A DNA stretch of 19,901 bases from RGUW01 sp040399325 (GTDB lineage Bacteria; Cyanobacteriota; Cyanobacteriia; PCC-6307; Cyanobiaceae), in contig JBBASJ010000043.1 in NCBI GenBank assembly GCA_040399325.1, positions 1 to 19,901 on the forward strand, read 5' to 3'. Both the position numbers and the translations under genes were made by a program. Below are positions 6,426 to 14,909 of the stretch, one piece after another; positions within the stretch are counted from its first letter, which is position 1, and each line of letters starts with the position of its first letter. The notes beneath the pieces are model-generated. The model was not told the origin of the DNA. It saw only the letters and a program-made list of their open reading frames with translations, and ran no database searches.

Positions 6426-6782
6426 ATGGCTGACACCGCTGCTTCTGCGCCGAGCTCCGAGAGCCTTGAGGTGATCCGCAAGTTCGCAGAGACCTACGCC
6501 CAGCGCACCGGCACCTATTTCTGCAGTGACACCGGGGTCACAGCGGTTGTTCTGGAGGGATTGGCCCGTCACAAGGACCAGCTCGGCGCGGCGCTCTGTC
6601 CCTGCAGGCACTATGAAGACAAGGAGGCGGAGGTGGCTCAGGCTTTCTGGAACTGCCCCTGCGTGCCCATGCGCGAGCGGCATGAGTGCCACTGCATGCT
6701 GTTCCTCACCGAGGACAATCCGTTTCGTTGCGACAAGCAGACGATCTCCATGGATGAGATCAAAAGCAGTATTTCTGGTTGA
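6426..6782 (+). CDS. ftrC: Ferredoxin-thioredoxin reductase catalytic (beta) chain
   Basis: FTR passes electrons from photoreduced ferredoxin to thioredoxin using a 4Fe-4S cluster next to a redox-active disulfide, so the enzyme switches metabolism with light. The 118-residue protein carries the exact family signature C-P-C-X16-C-P-C-X8-C-H-C at residues 58-60, 77-79 and 88-90. H62, in the C-P-C-R-H segment, is the conserved histidine by the cluster. The length matches the family. The ATG at 6426 follows a long leader from sufR and has no strong ribosome site. sufB starts only 9 bases after the stop, so ftrC is very likely the first gene of the suf transcript and falls under the same SufR-type control. 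The variable chain (ftrV) is not in this window. Confidence 0.96.
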   Translation: MADTAASAPSSESLEVIRKFAETYAQRTGTYFCSDTGVTAVVLEGLARHKDQLGAALCPCRHYEDKEAEVAQAFWNCPCVPMRERHECHCMLFLTEDNPFRCDKQTISMDEIKSSISG

Positions 6783-6791
6783 GTACTTCCA

Positions 6792-8231
6792 ATGACCTCC
6801 ACTGCCGTTGGTGATCTGGTCGCCCAGCCGTACAAATACGGCTTTGTAACCGAGATTGAAACCGAAAAGATCGCCAAGGGTCTGAGCGAGGACGTTGTTC
6901 GTCTGATTTCGGCAAAAAAGGAAGAGCCCGCTTTTTTGCTTGACTTTCGCCTCAGGGCCTACCGCCAGTGGCTGCAGATGCAGGAGCCCGATTGGGCTGC
7001 CCTGGGTTACCCGCCGATCGACTATCAGGACATCATCTATTACGCGGCGCCCAAGCAGCAGAGTAAAAAGACAAGTCTTGATGAAGTCGACCCAAAGCTC
7101 CTGGAGACCTTCGACAAACTCGGTATTCCGCTGAGCGAGCAGAAGCGCCTCTCCAACGTGGCTGTCGACGCTGTGTTTGACAGTGTTTCAATTGCCACAA
7201 CTTTCAAGGAGCAGTTGGCAGAGCACGGTGTGATTTTCTGCTCGATCAGTGAGGCGGTCAAAGAACACCCTGGTCTGATCGAGCGTTATCTGGGGACTGT
7301 GGTTGCCAGCAACGATAACTATTTTGCAGCGCTCAATTCGGCGGTCTTCAGTGATGGCTCCTTCGTGTTCATTCCCAAAGGAGTCGAGTGCCCAATGGAG
7401 CTCTCCACTTACTTCCGCATCAACTCAGGTGACACCGGGCAATTTGAGCGCACGCTCATCGTGGCCGAAGAGGGGGCTTCAGTGAGCTACCTCGAGGGTT
7501 GTACGGCCCCGATGTTTGACACCAATCAGTTGCATGCAGCAGTGGTGGAGCTGGTGGCACTTGATGATGCGTCGATCAAGTATTCGACGGTGCAGAATTG
7601 GTATGCAGGCGATGAACACGGCGTTGGTGGTATTTACAACTTCGTAACCAAGCGTGGTCAATGCCGTGGTGCCCGCAGCAAGATCAGCTGGACCCAGGTC
7701 GAAACGGGTTCAGCGATCACCTGGAAATACCCCAGCTGCCTCCTTCAGGGGGCTGACTCGGTGGGTGAGTTCTATTCCGTTGCTCTCACCAACAACCGCC
7801 AGCAGGCTGACACCGGCACCAAAATGATTCATGTGGGGCCCCGCACCCGCTCCACGATCGTGAGCAAGGGCATCAGTGCCGGGCATTCCGTCAACAGTTA
7901 CCGCGGCTTGGTTCAGATCGGCCCCAAGGCGGTCGGCGCCAAGAATTACAGCCAGTGCGATTCGATGCTGATCGGTGACCAGGCCGGCGCCAACACCTAT
8001 CCGTACATCCGTTCGCAACAGAGCGATGCGGTGGTTGAGCACGAGGCCAGCACCTGCCGTCTCTCGGCCGATCAGCTTTTCTACCTGCAGAGCCGGGGCA
8101 TCGGCTTTGAGGAGGCGGTCTCGATGATGGTGAGCGGTTTCTGCCGCGATGTGTTCAACCAGCTGCCGATGGAATTTGCGGCCGAGGCCGATAAGCTACT
8201 CGCCCTCAAGTTGGAGGGATCGGTCGGATAG
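6792..8231 (+). CDS. sufB: Fe-S cluster assembly scaffold protein SufB
   Basis: SufB is the scaffold subunit of the SufBC2D complex, where sulfur and iron are joined into Fe-S clusters in the cytosol. The 479-residue length fits the family. The C-terminal beta-helix region holds N-Y-S-Q-C-D-S-M-L-I-G-D with C389, which aligns by spacing with the essential Cys405 of E. coli SufB. E416-H417-E418 match Glu432-His433-Glu434 there. Other family stretches are V-F-S-D-G-S-F-V-F-I-P-K-G-V-E-C-P and D-Q-L-F-Y-L-Q-S-R-G-I near the end. The ATG at 6792 is 9 bases after ftrC. Base composition is odd: sampled 60-base lines (6841-6900, 7321-7380) are about 50% G+C, against about 78% in a sampled line of sufD (9361-9420). 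An 85-base gap with nothing recognisable separates it from sufC. Confidence 0.97.
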   Translation: MTSTAVGDLVAQPYKYGFVTEIETEKIAKGLSEDVVRLISAKKEEPAFLLDFRLRAYRQWLQMQEPDWAALGYPPIDYQDIIYYAAPKQQSKKTSLDEVDPKLLETFDKLGIPLSEQKRLSNVAVDAVFDSVSIATTFKEQLAEHGVIFCSISEAVKEHPGLIERYLGTVVASNDNYFAALNSAVFSDGSFVFIPKGVECPMELSTYFRINSGDTGQFERTLIVAEEGASVSYLEGCTAPMFDTNQLHAAVVELVALDDASIKYSTVQNWYAGDEHGVGGIYNFVTKRGQCRGARSKISWTQVETGSAITWKYPSCLLQGADSVGEFYSVALTNNRQQADTGTKMIHVGPRTRSTIVSKGISAGHSVNSYRGLVQIGPKAVGAKNYSQCDSMLIGDQAGANTYPYIRSQQSDAVVEHEASTCRLSADQLFYLQSRGIGFEEAVSMMVSGFCRDVFNQLPMEFAAEADKLLALKLEGSVG

Positions 8232-8316
8232 ATGCTCCTCTGGCTGTCTTTCGATGCCTTCGACCTGCACGCGTTCCAGCAGCCCCATTGTTCTTGCTGT
8301 GTTGTCCTGAGTTTCT

Positions 8317-9104
<788 letters not shown>

Positions 9105-9105
<1 letters not shown>

Positions 9106-10205
9106 TGGTGGCGACGACCCTGGCCCACACCTGGCAGGACCTGGCCGGCGCCGCGTTGCCCTCCCGTCGGATGGAGGACTGGCGCTTCACCGATCTGGCT
9201 GCGCTGGCGGCCATGGAGCCCCGTCCCTGGACCGGCGGCGATCCGTTGGCCTCACTGCAGCTGCCGGCCGGGGTCACCCGCCTGCCCGAAGCCGAGCTGG
9301 CCGCCGTGTCCGGCCAGTGCCTGGCCCGTAACGGCTGCAGCGACCATTGGCCCGTGCGGCTCAACGCCGGGGCCCGGCCTGTGCGTCTGGGGCTGCGGGT
9401 CGAGGCCGGAGCCGAACCGCTGCAGCTCGCGCTTGATGCCGGCGGCGCTGGTGAGCTGTTGGCCCTGCATCTGGTGTTGCTGCTCGAACCGGGCGCCTCA
9501 CTGGCATTGTCGCAGCAGCTGTCGGCCTCTGGAGCCGCGGTCTGCAGCCTGGTGTGTGAGGCCCGGCTCGCGGCCGATGCCCAGCTCCACTGGGGGCTGG
9601 TGGCCCAGGGTCACAGCGGTGCGACCATGCTGGGGCATGTGGCAGTGACCCAGGAGCCCGGCAGCAGCCTCGAGCTGGTGACCGTGAGCAGCGGCTGGGG
9701 TCTCAGTCGTCTGGAGCCCCGGGTGCAGCAGGGCCAGGGCGCGGCCCGCACCCGCCTGCGGGGGTTGCAGTGGGTTGATGACAACCAGCTCGCCGACACC
9801 CATAGCCTGGTGCGGTTTGACGGGCCCGACGGGCAGCTCGACCAGCTGCACAAGACCGTGGCTGCCGGTGCCGGCCGCAGCGTGTTCAATGGCGCCGTCC
9901 AGGTGCCCCGTGCGGCCCAGCGCACCGACGCGGCCCAGTTGAGCCGCAGCCTGCTGCTGAGCGACCGCGCCCGGGTCGACACCAAACCCGAGCTCGAGAT
10001 CGTCGCCGACGACGTCAAATGCGCCCATGGCGCCACGGTGAGCCGCCTGCAGCAGGACGAGCTCTTCTACCTGCAGAGCCGTGGCATCGCTGCCGATCAG
10101 GCGGCCCGTCTGTTGCTGGCCGGGTATTGCCAGGATGTGCTGCGGGAGCTGCCTGCCGCTGCGGCGGGCTGGTTGCCGACGGCGCCGCCATTCAGGGAGC
10201 CTTGA
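9105..10205 (+). CDS. sufD: Fe-S assembly protein SufD
   Basis: SufD is the SufB paralogue in the SufBC2D complex and is needed for iron entry during cluster formation. The 366-residue protein begins with the family's M-E-D-W-R-F-T-D-L (residues 23-31). Its C-terminal beta-helix contains V-K-C-A-H-G-A-T with C306 and H308; the histidine corresponds to the functionally important His360 of E. coli SufD. Near the end it shares D-E-L-F-Y-L-Q-S-R-G-I with SufB, as expected of paralogues. The ATG at 9105 overlaps the sufC stop by one base, and sufS follows after 4 bases. Compared with SufB the middle is more Ala/Gly-rich and far more GC-rich. Confidence 0.96.
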
Positions 10206-10209
10206 GCCG

Positions 10210-11526
10210 ATGACCCCCTTGACTGCGATGGAGGGCCAGGAGGCCCCGGCCCTGACCGCCGCCCCAGCTGCTGGCCATGATGCTGTCAATCTGGCGGCCC
10301 TGACCCGACCCGACTTTCCCCTGCTGGCGCAGACCGCCTGCCTGGGCCAACCCCTGATCTACCTCGATCACGCCGCCACCAGCCAGAAGCCACGCCAGGT
10401 GCTCGACGCCCTGCGCCATTACTACGACCACGACAACGCCAACGTGCACCGCGGTGCCCACCAGCTGAGTGCCAGGGCTACCGAAGGCTTTGAGACGGCG
10501 CGCGAGAAGACGGCCCGGTTCGTCGGCTCGGCCAACCCGCGCGAGATTGTGTTCACCCGCAATGCCAGCGAGGCCATCAACCTGGTGGCCCGCAGCTGGG
10601 GTGAGGCGTTTCTGCGACCGGGCGATGAGGTGCTGCTCACCGTCATGGAGCACCACAGCAACCTGGTGCCGTGGCAGTTGCTGGCGGCCCGCACCGGCTG
10701 CGTGCTGCGTCATGTGGGCCTCACCGCAACCGGTGAGCTCGATCTTGACGACCTGCGCGCCAAGCTCACGGCGCACACCCGGCTGGTGAGCCTGGTGCAG
10801 GTGAGCAACACCCTCGGTTGCCTCAATCCGATCGCCGAGGTCTGCGCGCTGGCCCACAGCGCCGGGGCCCTGGTGCTCGTCGATGGCTGCCAGAGCCTGC
10901 CCCACCTGCCGGTGGATGTGAAGCGGCTCGACTGCGACTTTCTGGTGGGCAGTTCCCACAAGCTCTGCGGCCCCACGGGCATGGGCTTTTTGTGGGCGCG
11001 CGAATCCCTGCTTGACGCCATGCCGCCGTTCCTCGGCGGTGGCGAAATGATCCAGGACGTGTTCCTGGATCACAGCAGCTGGGCCGATCTGCCGCACAAG
11101 TTCGAAGCCGGCACGCCGGCGATCGGTGAAGCGATCGGCATGGGGGCGGCGCTCGACTACCTGAATGCCATCGGTCTCGAGCGCATCCATGCCTGGGAGC
11201 AGCAGCTCACGCGCCACCTGTTTGCGCGCCTGCAGGCGATCGAGGGGGTGCACATTCTTGGCCCCACCCCCGAGCAGCAGGCCGACCGTGGCGCCCTGGC
11301 GGCGTTCCATGTGGAGGGTCTGCATGCCAATGACCTCGCTGCCCTGCTCGATTCGGCGGGCATCTGCATTCGCAGCGGTCACCACTGCACGCAGCCGCTG
11401 CACCGCCATTACGGGCTCAGTGGCACGGCCAGGGCCAGCCTCAGCTTCACCACCACGCCTGAGGAGATCGATCGCTTTGCCGACGAGCTTGAAGGCACGA
11501 TCGCCTTCTTGCGCGAGCACAGCTGA
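10210..11526 (+). CDS. sufS: SufS, group II cysteine desulfurase
   Basis: SufS is a PLP enzyme that releases sulfur from L-cysteine as a persulfide for the SufBCD scaffold. The 438-residue protein has the group II features: Y-L-D-H-A-A-T-S-Q-K-P near the N-terminus, N-V-H-R-G-A-H-Q-L-S, M-E-H-H-S-N-L-V-P-W, the PLP lysine K251 in G-S-S-H-K-L-C-G-P, and the catalytic C393 in R-S-G-H-H-C-T-Q-P. The ATG at 10210 sits 4 bases after the sufD stop. The frame is open upstream inside sufD, but that part is not protein-like. The first 40 or so residues form an Ala-rich extension, and an ATG six codons later is an alternative. No SufE partner gene is in the window. The opposite-strand methyltransferase gene ends 2 bases away. 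Confidence 0.96.
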   Translation: MTPLTAMEGQEAPALTAAPAAGHDAVNLAALTRPDFPLLAQTACLGQPLIYLDHAATSQKPRQVLDALRHYYDHDNANVHRGAHQLSARATEGFETAREKTARFVGSANPREIVFTRNASEAINLVARSWGEAFLRPGDEVLLTVMEHHSNLVPWQLLAARTGCVLRHVGLTATGELDLDDLRAKLTAHTRLVSLVQVSNTLGCLNPIAEVCALAHSAGALVLVDGCQSLPHLPVDVKRLDCDFLVGSSHKLCGPTGMGFLWARESLLDAMPPFLGGGEMIQDVFLDHSSWADLPHKFEAGTPAIGEAIGMGAALDYLNAIGLERIHAWEQQLTRHLFARLQAIEGVHILGPTPEQQADRGALAAFHVEGLHANDLAALLDSAGICIRSGHHCTQPLHRHYGLSGTARASLSFTTTPEEIDRFADELEGTIAFLREHS

Positions 11527-11528
11527 GT

Positions 11529-12257
11529 TCAGGCCGGCGTGAGCACCGCCAGAGCCTCGGCCTGATGGGCCCCCTGCCACCCCCAGCGCCATTGCCAGCC
11601 GGCTGCCTCCGCGGCCGCGGCGATCACCTGCCGGTCTGCGGGGATGTCGCAGCGGCTCAGGTGGCTGATCACATGCTCCTGCTGCTCGGCTGTGAGCTGG
11701 GGCCAGTGGGCGGTGATGCGCCGGGTGTAACGCGTCACATAGGCCTCAAGGCTTTCGCCGGGTTGCCGGAACACATCGATCCACAGGAAAAGCCCACCTG
11801 GGGCCATGCGCTGGCGCGCGGCCTGCAGGAACGTTGCCTTGTCCGCATCGCTGAGGTGATGGATCGCAAAGGCCGAGTGCAGGATGTCGACCGGGCGTTC
11901 GATGACGGCATGGCCGTCAGCTGCGGTTCCCTGGGTCGCCCAGACCAGCAGATCGGCCTCGACCCAGTGGCTGGCGAAGGGCACGCTGCCCAGGGCTTGC
12001 TGCGCCAGCGGCAGCACGGCAGGCGTCAGGTCAAGACCCGTGTAGCTGGCCAGCGGCAGACGTTGCAGCAATGGCCCCAGCAGGGCCAGGTCGCCGCAAC
12101 CCAGATCAAGCAGATCGGGTGCTGGGGCCGCGTCGGGGCGGGCGTCGAGCCACGACTGAATCGCCGTGGCCGTGGCGTTGGCCACGGCCCGGTGCTCCAT
12201 CAGATCGTGCTCAACAATGGCCCGGTACGAGGTCCATTGCCGCTCAAAGAAGTCCAT
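11529..12257 (-). CDS. Class I SAM-dependent methyltransferase
   Basis: The protein has 242 residues. A Rossmann-type SAM-binding core is visible: motif I L-L-D-L-G-C-G-D at 49-56, the acidic residue after strand 2 in Y-T-G-L-D-L-T, V-D-I-L-H-S-A-F-A-I-H-H-L as motif IV, and M-A-P-G-G-L-F-L-W-I-D after it. The substrate cannot be deduced. The start is ATG at 12257 with GGAGAG directly upstream, which is rather close for a ribosome site; the frame stays open further into the assembly gap, but recognisable sequence begins here. It converges with sufS (2 bases between stops) with no terminator hairpin between, so transcripts may overlap. The upstream region is interrupted by unknown bases, so its promoter cannot be judged. 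Confidence 0.85.
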   Translation of the reverse strand: MDFFERQWTSYRAIVEHDLMEHRAVANATATAIQSWLDARPDAAPAPDLLDLGCGDLALLGPLLQRLPLASYTGLDLTPAVLPLAQQALGSVPFASHWVEADLLVWATQGTAADGHAVIERPVDILHSAFAIHHLSDADKATFLQAARQRMAPGGLFLWIDVFRQPGESLEAYVTRYTRRITAHWPQLTAEQQEHVISHLSRCDIPADRQVIAAAAEAAGWQWRWGWQGAHQAEALAVLTPA

Positions 12258-12331
12258 CTCTCCATCTTGCCCAAGCGACGGCGGGGTCAGGGTTGCAAGC
12301 CTTGCCTGGACGTTGGAGCCACTCGGTCTCG

Positions 12332-12431
12332 NNNNNNNNNNNNNNNNNNNNNNNNNNNNNNNNNNNNNNNNNNNNNNNNNNNNNNNNNNNNNNNNNNNNN
12401 NNNNNNNNNNNNNNNNNNNNNNNNNNNNNNN
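12332..12431. other. Assembly gap, 100 N
   Basis: Exactly 100 unknown bases, the conventional filler for a scaffold gap of unknown length. The real distance between flanks, and any gene in it, is unknown. The non-coding flanks (12258-12331 and 12432-12590) show no recognisable gene. Confidence 0.97.
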
Positions 12432-12460
12432 CGACGTTGTAGCGACAGCGCTCGGCCGTG

Positions 12461-12498
12461 AGTCATGGCCGCTCAGGCACGGCTGCTCGGCCATGACT
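12461..12498. repeat. Inverted repeat with 11-base perfect arms beside the assembly gap
   Basis: AGTCATGGCCG (12461-12471) and CGGCCATGACT (12488-12498) are perfect complements around a 16-base spacer. A second pairing, GCCGTG (12455-12460) with CACGGC (12478-12483), overlaps it, so two exclusive folds exist. It lies past the 3' end of the aldo/keto reductase gene but lacks a T tract. It may be a rho-independent-like stop without U-run, a repeat element, or the reason the assembly broke here. Confidence 0.55.
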
Positions 12499-12590
12499 GT
12501 TGACGCTGCAGGCCCAAGGTGTGTCGGCTGGGTCGCAGGCTGGCTTTGTCGTTGGTTGCAGCCGCATGCCTGAGGCGTGTGCCTGCTGCT

Positions 12591-13550
12591 TCAGCCCGGC
12601 TCGTCCCACAGGTTGGCCCGGGTGTACGGGCCCTGCGGCAGCTCCCAGAAGCTGCCGTCGACAAAGCGATGGTGGCGATCCAGCCCGGCGATCTGTTCCA
12701 GTTCGGCTGGGCTGAGCTTCAGCTGGGCCGCCGCCAGGTTGGCGGCCAGCCGTGCGCCCTGCACCGATTTGGGGATCACCGCCGTGCCGCAGGCCAGTCC
12801 CCAGGCCAGCAGAACCTGGGCGGGGCTGGCGCCATGGGCTGTCGCGATGCCGCTGATCACCGGTTCGCTCAGCAGTGGCAGGGGACCCCCGGCCGCCGGG
12901 GACCCCAGGGGCGAATAGGCCGTCACGGCGATGCCCTGCTGCTGGCAGAAGCTCAGCAGGGCGTTCTGCTGCAACCAGGGATGGCGCTCGATCTGGTTCA
13001 TCGCCGGTCGGATGCGGCAATGGGGCAGCAGGTCGTTCAGCTTGACGGCGCTGCAGTTCGACACGCCGATCTGGCGTACCAGGCCCGCATCGACCAGGGC
13101 TTCCATGGCGCTCCAGGTCTCCCGCAGGGGCAGCTGCTCCAGCGCGATCTGGTCGGCGGCCACGCTGGGCATCACGACCCCGTGCCGGTGCACCACCGGC
13201 CAGTGGATCAGGTACAGATCCAGCTGCGTCAGCTGCAGGTCGGCCAGGGTCTGGGCCAGGGCGGGCCGCACCTGTTCAGGGCCGTGGCAGTCGTTCCAGA
13301 GCTTGGAGGTGATCCAAAGCTCCTCCCGCCGCACCACGCCGTCGCGCTGCGCGCTGGCCAGGGCCGCGCCGATCTCGGCTTCGTTGCCGTAGATCGCAGC
13401 GCAGTCGATGTGGCGGTAGCCCAGCTCGATGGCCGTGCGTACCGCGGCGCCCACCGTGCCAGGGCTTGACTTCCAGGTGCCCAGACCCAGGGCCGGCATC
13501 GGGGCGCCGCCCGTCAGGGTGAGCGTTGGCGTCGACTCAGCAGCGTTCAC
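12591..13550 (-). CDS. Aldo/keto reductase
   Basis: The protein has 319 residues. It is an NADPH-dependent (beta/alpha)8-barrel oxidoreductase that reduces aldehydes or ketones. The catalytic tetrad is complete: D49 and Y54 in H-I-D-C-A-A-I-Y-G-N-E, K83 in I-T-S-K-L-W and H116 in Y-L-I-H-W-P. Substrate and cofactor motifs follow: I-G-V-S-N-C, N-Q-I-E-R-H-P-W, and A-V-I-P-K-S near the C-terminus for the NADPH phosphate. The GTG at 13550 gives a normal N-terminal strand (LTGGAPMPALGLGTW); the ATG at residue 18 would cut it. The gene is divergent from the small secreted protein (68 bases between starts). Substrate is unknown. Confidence 0.93.
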   Translation of the reverse strand: MNAAESTPTLTLTGGAPMPALGLGTWKSSPGTVGAAVRTAIELGYRHIDCAAIYGNEAEIGAALASAQRDGVVRREELWITSKLWNDCHGPEQVRPALAQTLADLQLTQLDLYLIHWPVVHRHGVVMPSVAADQIALEQLPLRETWSAMEALVDAGLVRQIGVSNCSAVKLNDLLPHCRIRPAMNQIERHPWLQQNALLSFCQQQGIAVTAYSPLGSPAAGGPLPLLSEPVISGIATAHGASPAQVLLAWGLACGTAVIPKSVQGARLAANLAAAQLKLSPAELEQIAGLDRHHRFVDGSFWELPQGPYTRANLWDEPG

Positions 13551-13618
13551 AGGCGCCAGGTGAAGTGCTTCCAGCCTGGCGACAATCGGGGCCGATTCAA
13601 CGTTTGTGGTCGCACCTG

Positions 13619-14137
13619 ATGTCCCGATTCTGCTGGCCCTGGGCTGCCCTGCTGGTGGCCATGCCGCTGCCCGCTGCCCAGGCCGCCCCTGCCCTGCAAG
13701 CTGCCGCCTGCCCGTCGGGGGCTGGGCTGGCCGCCCTCTCGGGCACCTGGCAGGCCGAGGCCCTGGCCCATGTGCCCGGCGGCGTGGCCCCCAGCCGCCA
13801 GCGGCTGCAGCTGCAGGTGGGGGCCGATGGTCGGGTGCGCGGCCAGCGCGACTGGGCGGCCGTGATCACAGGCCCCGCTGCCGTGCAGGGGCGCGATCGC
13901 CAGGGGCAGGCCGCCTTTGCTGATGTGCAGCCGATGATCGGCTGGATCGAGCCCCGCAGCTGCCGGGTGCTGCTGGTCGAAACCGAAGACGCCGGACGGG
14001 TCAGCGGTTGGTTGCGTCGTCAGGGGGGTGAGTCGGTGCTCGAGCTCGAGATCAGCCAGAGCGGCCGCGGCGCCGTGGTGGTCATGGCAGTGTTCCGCCA
14101 GCAGCCGGCTTCACCCCGCGCCCCTGGTAACCGCTGA
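13619..14137 (+). CDS. Small secreted protein of unknown function
   Basis: The protein has 172 residues. The N-terminus is a clear Sec signal peptide: M-S-R-F then a Trp/Ala/Leu-rich core and a likely cleavage at A-Q-A|A-P around residue 22. The mature part contains two cysteines and begins with an S-G-T-W-Q-A-E element, followed by alternating polar/hydrophobic segments (RQRLQLQVGADGRVRGQRDW, then CRVLLVE and VLELEIS) that suggest a small beta-barrel. I do not recognise the family. The ATG at 13619 is chosen because the signal peptide starts there; the frame is open 31 codons further upstream, overlapping the divergent reductase. The last 56 bases overlap the 3' end of the opposite-strand methyltransferase gene. 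A HIP1 octamer lies inside. Confidence 0.7.
   Translation: MSRFCWPWAALLVAMPLPAAQAAPALQAAACPSGAGLAALSGTWQAEALAHVPGGVAPSRQRLQLQVGADGRVRGQRDWAAVITGPAAVQGRDRQGQAAFADVQPMIGWIEPRSCRVLLVETEDAGRVSGWLRRQGGESVLELEISQSGRGAVVVMAVFRQQPASPRAPGNR
13893..13900. repeat. HIP1 octamer GCGATCGC
   Basis: A copy of the cyanobacterial highly iterated palindrome, inside the small secreted-protein gene. Confidence 0.7.
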
Positions 14138-14909
14138 TGCTGATCGCGCCGTCGCTGTGTGTGGCCAGCCCGGCAAAGCGCCTATGGCCCTGCCGGATCA
14201 GTGCGGCCTCGGCTGCTGTGGCGGCGGCCTGCTCCAGGGCCTGCAGTTCGGGCGTGATGAACTCCAGCAGGTAGCTGCAGAAATCGTGCAGCTGCTGGCA
14301 TTGGTCGGGGCACCAGTGGTGGATGCCCACCATGGTCACGGCCACCTCGGTAAAGCCTGCCTGGGCCAACAGCGGTCCGAGGGCAGGGCCGGCGTGGGCG
14401 TTGCCGTGGCGGTTGAAGTGGGCCACAAACGCGCTCAGCAGCGCTGCGATGGCCGCATCGGGCGGCGAGACCCGCAGGCTGCCGTAGTCGGTTTCGGTGA
14501 GGTGAATGCTGCCGCCGGGGCGCAGCACCCGCAGCGCTTCGGCCAGCACCGCCTGGGGATCGGCCAGGTGCTCGATCACCCACACCAGGCGTACCCGCTC
14601 AAACGACCCATCCGGCCAGGGCAGCGCGGCGCCGTCGCCCACCACCAGCTCGATGCCGCTGAGGCCCTGGGCGTTCAGGTGGCGCCGCGCGCCGGCGATC
14701 TGCTCGGGGCTGATGTCGATACCGCACAGCTGGGCCTCGGGATGGGCCCGGGCGATCTGGGCCAGCACGGCCCCCACGCCACAGCCGATCTCGAGCAGCC
14801 GCTCGCCGGGATGCAGCTCCAGATTGGACGCCAGCAGCTCGTCGAGCCGCTCGGCCTGGTCGATCAGCCGACGCTGCTCGCGCGCGCTGGTGCCGTGGAT
14901 GTAGGTCAC
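14082..14909 (-). CDS. Class I SAM-dependent methyltransferase, coupled to amine oxidase
   Basis: The protein has 275 residues. SAM-binding motif I is L-L-E-I-G-C-G-V-G-A-V at 38-48, followed by the acidic position in C-G-I-D-I-S-P-E-Q, then G-D-G-A-A-L-P-W-P-D-G-S-F and L-R-P-G-G-S-I-H-L-T-E. This layout is that of UbiE/COQ5-like small-molecule methyltransferases. The opening T-Y-I-H-G-T-S-x-x-E-Q-R-R-L is typical of one subgroup. The start is taken as GTG at 14909, which overlaps the stop of the amine-oxidase gene as GTGA; sequence upstream in this frame is not family-like. The two genes are almost certainly one translational unit, suggesting sequential action on one small molecule, which remains unknown. 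Confidence 0.85.
   Translation of the reverse strand: MTYIHGTSAREQRRLIDQAERLDELLASNLELHPGERLLEIGCGVGAVLAQIARAHPEAQLCGIDISPEQIAGARRHLNAQGLSGIELVVGDGAALPWPDGSFERVRLVWVIEHLADPQAVLAEALRVLRPGGSIHLTETDYGSLRVSPPDAAIAALLSAFVAHFNRHGNAHAGPALGPLLAQAGFTEVAVTMVGIHHWCPDQCQQLHDFCSYLLEFITPELQALEQAAATAAEAALIRQGHRRFAGLATHSDGAISISGYQGRGVKPAAGGTLP

Noticed and set aside
8232..8316. 85-base sufB-sufC gap as a possible small ORF or hairpin
   Set aside because: Only a 5-base stem around CAGCA/TGCTG is visible, and no credible start with a ribosome site exists.
10192..11592. 466-codon minus-strand open frame covering all of sufS
   Set aside because: SufS is certain from its PLP lysine and catalytic cysteine. The antisense translation is low complexity and recognisable in nothing I know.
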